This document shows, one piece after another, positions 58,101 through 64,000 of a stretch of DNA of 64,000 bases. The stretch covers positions 6,515,001 through 6,579,000 of the forward strand of contig CM073593.1 of NCBI GenBank assembly GCA_037074705.1, read 5' to 3'. The notes below the pieces were generated by a model, which saw only the letters and a list, made by a program, of their open reading frames with translations, was not told where the DNA came from and made no database searches. Positions within the stretch are counted from its first letter, which is position 1, and each line of letters starts with the position of its first letter. This DNA comes from Zhengitettix transpicula. Taxonomy: Eukaryota > Arthropoda > Insecta > Orthoptera > Tetrigidae. Made by a program: the position numbers and the translations under genes.

Positions 58101-60635
58101 CAAAACGGCACATCCGAAATTAATTGTTATATTCCATGCTGTATACAATTGTATACAATTTTTTGGGACGGAGGCTGCTCCGGACTCGAATTAAGACTTC
58201 GCCGATAAAAAATATATATACATTTGCAGATTCCAACAACACATTAATTTTTCTAAAATATATATTCAAACCAAAATAGATCAAATGGAAAAAAATACGA
58301 CCAATTTACTTTCATTGACTCCATCGAAATATAAAAGGTGTGATCATAATTTATGTGATGTTTCGCTTAATTGTTTATTTAGTATCACTCCATAAATATG
58401 TCTGGTCATAGAACAATTCCAAGAAATAGTAAACTAAAGGCGTTCAATGAATCTGTAGCCTTTAGCAGTCGTCGTCTTCGAGGGTTGTTGGGTAAGTCTG
58501 GAAAAATCTTATGAAAGAGCGGAAAAGTTTTCACTTTCACGTCATTGTCGGTAAACATGATCCTTTCAAAGGTATTCCTAAAAGATTTAAACGTATGCGG
58601 TCGTAGTTTATTGTTGGTAGCCTTTGTAGTGTTAGATGCGTAGTCAGGCGGAGTCTGGAAAAAAACGAATTCCACGCTGTCATTAAACACTTTCATTTGA
58701 ATAGTTGGATAGCTACACCAATTAAAACCGAATTGCATGAAGTTCATGCGGACTCTGCACCACCATTGAAAATCATTTACTTCTGGATTAATGAGTTTAA
58801 AGGAGATCGCAGAAGCACAGAAGAGGAAACTCGCTCTGTCCGCCCAATTGACGTCACCACTCAGGGAAACATCGAAAAAGTTCACAATATCGTAATGGAA
58901 GATCGCAGACTAAAAAAGTGTGTGAGGTAGCTGACGCCGTAGACTTCTCAACTGAACGAGTGCCTTTCGACCTCCACGGAAACCTGGCCATGAAAAAGCT
59001 TTGGGTGCGATGGGTGCCGCGACTGTTAACATTGGACCAAAAGTGGATTCGGAAAAACATTTCAACGCAGAATCTAGAAATGTTTCGACGTAACTCACAA
59101 GATTTTTTGCGCAGATTCGTAACGGTCGATCAAACTTAGATTCGTCACTATACTCCAGAGACGAAAACTCAAGTCTCAATGGCGAAAGTGTGCGAGTTGG
59201 GATTCGAATTGGTTTCTCATCCACCCTATTCACCTAGCGCCAAGTGACTTCTTCTTGTTCCCGAACTTGAAAATTTGGCTTGGTGGCAAATGATCATCAA
59301 ATGATTGGGGCCGTGACGTAGTATTTTGCAGAGTTTTGTCATAAGCTATTTTTGTGATGGGTTTTAAAAATTGGATACTCGCTGGGCCAAGGATGGAAAC
59401 TATTGCAATAGGTTTTCCGTAATGTATCACTTTTACTTTCTGTTCTCATGCACTCCTGTGTTAAAATGTTGCCAGTTTGACAGTTCTGTTTGTCACCGCC
59501 ACGGCGCCAGGAGTTTGTCATAAAGGAACCACGTGAAAGCGTTTTCACCTTTGTGATTGTTGTGTTGCTGACAAGGACATCTGCTTTCAGTTTTGTAGGA
59601 TTGCTGGATTGTTTTACCAAGGACGCCTGCTTATACAATTTTCGTAAATGTGTCATTTTTAAAAAAGACAACTTTCAGCAGAATTGACCAACTCCCTTGT
59701 TCTTTTTTTTGACTCCTCACCGACTTAGGACCGTGCTATAACTTATTTAAAACCATTTTATCGTTACAACTTTATGTAATATATATATTACAAAAATTGA
59801 TTGCTTGGAAGAGTATCGGTTAAATTTAAACCGACGTCATTATACACCTTTTGCACATCAATTTGGATCTGTCTGTACGTGTGGGGTTTTATCAAAAGTG
59901 ACTTAACTTATGGGAGACCAATCCTGATGACATTTAAGCCCAATTTCAGTTCACAGAATTGTAGAACCTTCTAGAAGGCCACGTGCAAGTAAGATTGAGG
60001 ACAGAGAAATTGAAGCGACTGTCTTTACAGGAAACAGACAGGGGTTGAACAGTTTTCATCCCTCGGATACCAATTATTTCACGGCAACTCCATTTCAACT
60101 TTACGATATAACAGACGAATGTCCTACTAGCAGATAGAGGATGCCATAATGCATGATCATGTGCGCTAGAAGAAACTGTGTTCTCTCTGGGAGCCGCCTT
60201 GACTGACTGAAGAGCAGATGGTACAACGTGTGACAATGACTTGGCTATACCATTATGATGTGCCGACTAAGTCTCAAAGCAATGTTTGGGTCTCTGATGA
60301 TGCTAGAAATTCTGTATCAGTTAAGAAGATAATGATGGCTGTATTTTTCAAATCGAGTGAAATAGTATGAGTGTGTCGTTTCTGTCTATCTGAAGTCATC
60401 GAATCTTTGAAGAATCTGCGGCGTCAAGTCAATAACTGACACCTGGTTCCTCCATCGTGATCACTACAGGACAAACTTCTTGAGCACCCTACGTACAGTT
60501 CAGACCTAGCTCTCTGTGATATTGCACTGTTCACAAATGTGTCAATATTCTTGAAAGGGATTCAGTTTTCTACTGATGAGGACATTATGAAGGCTTGAGA
60601 CACACTGTGAAAGTTGGAAAAGCTAAATATTGCAA

Positions 60636-60677
<42 letters not shown>

Positions 60678-63364
60678 TAATAAACACAAAATGATAGGAT
60701 AAATAAATCAATTGATTGCCCCACGTTGGTGACGCCAAAATGTAATGATTAAAAAAGATATTAATTAAATAAATTATTACAAAAGATTAATTAATTATTT
60801 GAATTTCAAAGTTGGTTTATGAATCAAATATATTCATTTTTATTTAAAGTGAAGGATTGCAACATAATTACGAAATTCTTTAGAAACTTTACAAGACAAT
60901 TTACTTTTATTCAGTTGAAATTTACAACATATTTTAAAAGATTTTTTTTTACATTTAAGGTTTTTCAATTTTATAGATTTTACATCTCTTTCCTCAGGGT
61001 CATTTATCTGGGCCTTCTAAGAAAGAAACAACATTCATATTTACGTTAAACAATCAAATTCCTATACAACCTAAGACGTAAAACAATCAAATGAAACGTG
61101 AAATCGAAATCTGACGACTTTACTTTTAATTATCGTTTACAAAACTTGATCAAATTTGTTCGTATTTACAAAACATCTGCTGGTACCAGACTTAACTCTC
61201 TTCTGCTCGGGCTCACCTCACAATTCACACAAAAAGGCCATGAAATCACTGAATTTACATTTGATTAAAGAACACTGTTGTAACTCTGGATCACCTCTTG
61301 AAACCGAAAGCTGCAAACTCCTTCCGGATTATTGGTTGGACAAATCGTTCCGAATTATTTCTCTCTGGAATTGGTGGCGGTCACAGTACTTATAGATTTT
61401 TATTTCGGCGTGGTTTATTTGATAACTGCTTGTAACTTTTTCGTTGAAATTTTACTGTCCAAAACTTCTTACTCCAATTTAAATTTTAATCTTTCCGCGT
61501 GAATTTGTGGCTGCCACCCTGCTCGCTGTCTGAGTTTCAACTTCCAACACCCGACTGTTCTTTCAGAAAGTGCTCGCGGCCAAACAAAGCTCGCCTATAC
61601 ATTGTCGCCTTTGAAATTGGTACCGCTAATAATCCACCACAAATATTCAATTATAAAAATCATTAATTGCCTCTAATTAGTATTACAATATATATATATA
61701 ATCTGCGAATGTGTGCAAGTATTATGTATGTGTATGTTAAACTTCTAGTTTAACTTTTCTACCGTTCCTATAGGCCTCCAGATTCCCAAGTAAATTATTC
61801 AAGTGCGTGATACCATGTATTCGCCATATTTTATATTGGAAAGAATGATTTTACCTTTATCGCTGCGCCATTTGATGAGATTTCGCCCACTACTGTTTAT
61901 TTTAATAAAAATGTGGTACACTAAAGTGAAATACATTCAACAGACTGAGATTGTGAAACTGTTAAAACTGTCTCGTATAAGCGACACGAGCCTGGAACAT
62001 ACCAACGGATCGCATGTAATGAATTGCGAGTCAAAAATAGCTGCCGGATGAATCATAACCTACATAACGGTACTTTTTCTAGAATGCTTGACACAGAATA
62101 CCTCGCCAAATTTACGGCTCTTGTCGCCAGCCTCCCACGCAACAGCGCGTTAGTCGTGCCAAAGGCCATAAACAACCAGACGGTTGCACGAATTATGCGA
62201 CTTACGTAAGCAAACTGCAGCTATCAACCAAAATACTAAGCATTTTAATTTGGGAATAATTAGAAAACGGACTGTCAGAGTATCTCGACTGAAATAAAAC
62301 CGACGCGTAAAATTAATTCCATTGATTCTTTAACCAAAGCACAACAAATATCGTGATGAGGTGTTAAAAATATTAGCATTAATGCGTGTTGTGGTAAAGA
62401 GGTGTGAAACTAAAATTATTTAAGGAAACAGGTACGTTATAATTTCCTTTATGTGAGCGCCGATAAAACGAAAAGTTTAGTGAACAATACTTAATTTATA
62501 TTATATAAGAAATCCAAATATATACAAATACTACACCTAAATAGATTAAAACCCACACGAAAACCACGGAGACCGCTGACGAAAAGTATAACAAATAAGA
62601 AGCTCACGCTTTAAGATGGATCTTCATGATTGAAGAAGTATTTTTCTTCCGTGTCAAACGGAATAACAAGATCATTAAATGACTCGTATATAACGTTGTA
62701 ATGAAATAATAATAACTACTATTCGTTATCTAGCAGCAGTGTAATAGTGTATTTACAATTTATAAGGGTTATTTCCTCCTACACCGATAAAGGTTCTTTA
62801 AATAGATTATTTGTTGTTAATATTCAGAAATGACCCGTTACTTAGAATAACAGAAATCCGAACACGCAACCACTCATCGACATAGCTGCAGATAAGAGAA
62901 AGCAAGAAACAAGTTTGTATCTCGTAAAAGAAAGAAACCAAAACAAAAGACACACTTCGGTGAAAAGTATGGAATTGATAATTATTTTGGACAAGAATTC
63001 CCGTTGAACAACTTATGCTCGAGCCGTCTTCTTCTATAAGACATTCTTGAAATGAAGTTACATCTATACGTGGAAAGGATGCGAATTTAAAATTAGGATT
63101 GGCTATCTTCTGACTACAGTTCCACTGACTCTCCGTGGAGCATTCTCACATCACCACAGCCACTTTTAGATACAAATCTTACTTTTCATATCATATTTCT
63201 GTACTATATAGTGTTGTTGAACGATGCAAATTATGCTGAATCCTGTTGAAGTTTTAGAATTACGTGTAATGTAATAGGTAAACATAAGGTATTGTAACAC
63301 TAATAATATTTATTTTATTACAGGCAAACGTGCCACACTAAAATTTCGGTGCTGCTTTAAATAA
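51609..63364 (+). CDS. Candidate secreted cysteine-containing peptide precursor (3 exons, unrecognised)
   Basis: Proposed exons are 51609-51666, 56799-56882 and 63324-63364, giving 60 aa plus a stop. Exon 1 encodes a classic signal peptide, [19 protein letters not shown]. Exon 2 follows a strong acceptor (TTTCTCCTTCCACAG) and ends at a strong donor (G|GTAAGA); it reads [20 protein letters not shown] then HRYQTLPY. Exon 3 follows TTTTATTACAG and completes [13 protein letters not shown] and a stop. Phases agree (1 and 1). The joined product has two CC pairs, an RRHR furin/dibasic site, and Gly-Lys-Arg, the signal for cleavage and C-terminal amidation. The exon 1 donor (GTCACC) is weak, and exon 3 is short, so the chain may instead continue beyond the window. 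It is not a family I recognise; a neuropeptide or small hormone precursor is an inference. Confidence 0.42.
52092..52184. repeat. (TA)n/(TGTATATA)n microsatellite
   Basis: Runs of TA broken by TGTG and TGTA at regular intervals. It lies in intron 1 of the candidate peptide gene. Confidence 0.9.
52190..56790. other. AT-rich intron-like sequence, no recognised exon
   Basis: I saw no transposon family from elsewhere in the window and no coding signature. A tRNA-like B-box remnant (minus strand, around 54940-54990) may mark an old SINE. Confidence 0.4.
56799..56882 (+). other. Well-bounded 84-nt internal exon (candidate peptide gene)
   Basis: The acceptor has a long pyrimidine tract ending CTTCCACAG, and the donor is TATG|GTAAGATA. 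The frame is open with no stop in the phase set by exon 1. This is the strongest single exon in the 51-64 kb part. Confidence 0.55.
56890..58685. other. AT-rich intron-like sequence, no recognised gene
   Basis: A 116-codon antisense frame at 57761-58111 has no family signature. A moderately GC-rich patch around 57860-58110 is unexplained. Confidence 0.35.
58690..59420 (+). pseudogene. Degraded mariner transposase (third copy type)
   Basis: In shifting frames it reads [36 protein letters not shown], a [16 protein letters not shown] block, RRFVTVDQT at the first catalytic position, and [19 protein letters not shown] at the third. The middle catalytic region is deleted. No clean inverted ends were found. 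Confidence 0.85.
60100..60630 (+). pseudogene. Very degraded mariner-like transposase fragment
   Basis: The readable blocks are [31 protein letters not shown], a [14 protein letters not shown] stretch around the second catalytic position, [13 protein letters not shown] and STDEDIMKA, in order with stops and shifts. It is a family distinct from the 28/37-kb and 42.5-kb elements. Confidence 0.7.
60642..60675. repeat. (TA)n microsatellite at L2 LTR insertion
   Basis: The TA run precedes the LTR, and another short TA run follows it at 61688-61702. Confidence 0.9.
60676..61687 (+). mobile_element. Solo LTR (family L2), 1012 bp, in (TA)n
   Basis: Termini are TGTAATA and TATTACA. It shares GATTGCCCCACGTTG, CTGCTGGTACCAGACTTA, AAAGTGCTCGCGGCC and GCCTCTAATTAGTATTA with the copy at 31183-32721. 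It lacks the family A insertion there and so acts as the empty-site reference. It is flanked by (TA)n on both sides, with no internal retroelement genes. Confidence 0.82.
61760..62215. other. GC-richer unexplained segment
   Basis: The patch 62083-62207 is bounded by TTTTTCTAG and C|GTAAGC and holds an open frame ([20 protein letters not shown] ...). Its phase does not fit the 56.8-kb exon. It could be an exon of another transcript or an old repeat. Confidence 0.25.
62220..63320. other. AT-rich intron-like sequence, no recognised gene
   Basis: No coding signature and no repeat shared with the window were found. Confidence 0.4.
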
Positions 63365-63621
63365 ATGTTGTTGCACGTGTTATATTCGTTACATGTGACA
63401 CCGTTCACTTTCCGAAAACCCACCGCGCGTCTTCCGAACTCTGTACAGAGAGATACACATAACGAAATTTACCAGAGGAACTATCAAAAATCCATAAACC
63501 GTATTTGGGGCCAGTACATTTATTATTACATTACATTTATTATTACTACACGAATTGATTTTAAGATGTTATACGGTCTTAAATCTACTCATTTCCTTTT
63601 CTAGAAACACCTGTACAAAGA

Positions 63622-63660
63622 ATGAATAAGAATGTTAGCCAATTCAGACAAAAAAATGGT
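63622..63660. repeat. Single arm of the 7.5-kb palindrome family
   Basis: GAATGAATAAGAATGTTAGC followed by CAATTCAGACAAAAAAATGG matches the left arm at 7485-7517. The rest to the window end holds no recognised gene. Confidence 0.75.
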
Positions 63661-64000
63661 AATATAAAAACCACACAACTTTTCTGGGATCCTTGCCCCT
63701 TTCCTCAGGTGTAAAGAAAAGCCTAGAGCGACACAACTGCACTCGTTAGTTGACAAACCTCAAAAGCGACGACAACTCAACGACAATGGGAGAGCCGAAT
63801 GGTTACCGTAACAATAAGGGAGCAACGACAACATAACAGAAGGTTTAGCGTAACAATAAGGGATCATATAAATTATTGTGTTTCATTGTGTCTGTTTGTA
63901 CATTAATAGCTGTGATGTTTTATTTAATGTGAATCATCTCTTAAATCAGTTTAGAATTGCACATGGTGTCAATGTATAAAATCTTAGCATTTTGCCAATC

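Noticed and set aside
58406..58885. 159-codon minus-strand frame
   Set aside because: It is the shadow of the degraded mariner transposase on the plus strand.
56799..63364. Known cysteine families (astakine/prokineticin, Ly6, insulin-type) for the candidate peptide
   Set aside because: The CC spacing and the lack of the other conserved cysteines do not fit any of these.

Overview
The window is insect nuclear DNA. The evidence is three compact, intron-bearing insect-type genes with GT-AG junctions, four mariner transposon remnants, Jockey-type LINE debris, a Penelope-like element, solo LTRs and (TA)n microsatellites. The order of insect cannot be fixed from the sequence alone; the AT-rich, repeat-laden style would suit a hemipteran or a polyneopteran. 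No bacterial genes, CRISPR array or rRNA were seen.

Layout. (1) 1-18.7 kb is the gene-bearing part. It holds a NIPA-type magnesium transporter/spichthyin gene (+, 5 coding exons, 366 aa), cornichon (+, 5 coding exons, 144 aa) and glia maturation factor (-, 5 coding exons, 140 aa). All three can be read completely with correct phases. cornichon and GMF are tail to tail, with 326 bp between their stop codons. The three act in different processes (Mg2+ transport/endosomal signalling, COPII cargo export, Arp2/3 debranching), so the clustering is positional rather than functional. (2) 18.9-50.4 kb is a transposon graveyard. It has a truncated Jockey RT, a large inverted array of a GC-richer repeat (20-24.3 kb), many copies of a ~540-bp A-tailed retroposon-like repeat, two related mariners, a 168-bp tandem array with hammerhead-like architecture, a truncated Penelope-like element with inverted flanking arms, a mariner carrying a fragment of a host Iba57-like gene, and two solo LTRs. 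(3) 51-64 kb is AT-rich and intron-like. It starts with a GC-rich island, continues with a signal-peptide exon (51.6 kb) and a well-bounded 84-nt exon (56.8 kb), and has a possible terminal exon at 63.3 kb. Together these would encode a 60-residue secreted, cysteine-containing peptide precursor with a Gly-Lys-Arg processing site that I do not recognise. Two more degraded mariners and another solo LTR lie inside its introns.

The most notable points are the putative peptide gene, the Iba57 fragment inside a mariner, the tandem hammerhead-like array, and several internal filled/empty-site comparisons that date insertions relative to one another. All calls rest on reading the sequence and on translation; no database search was possible.
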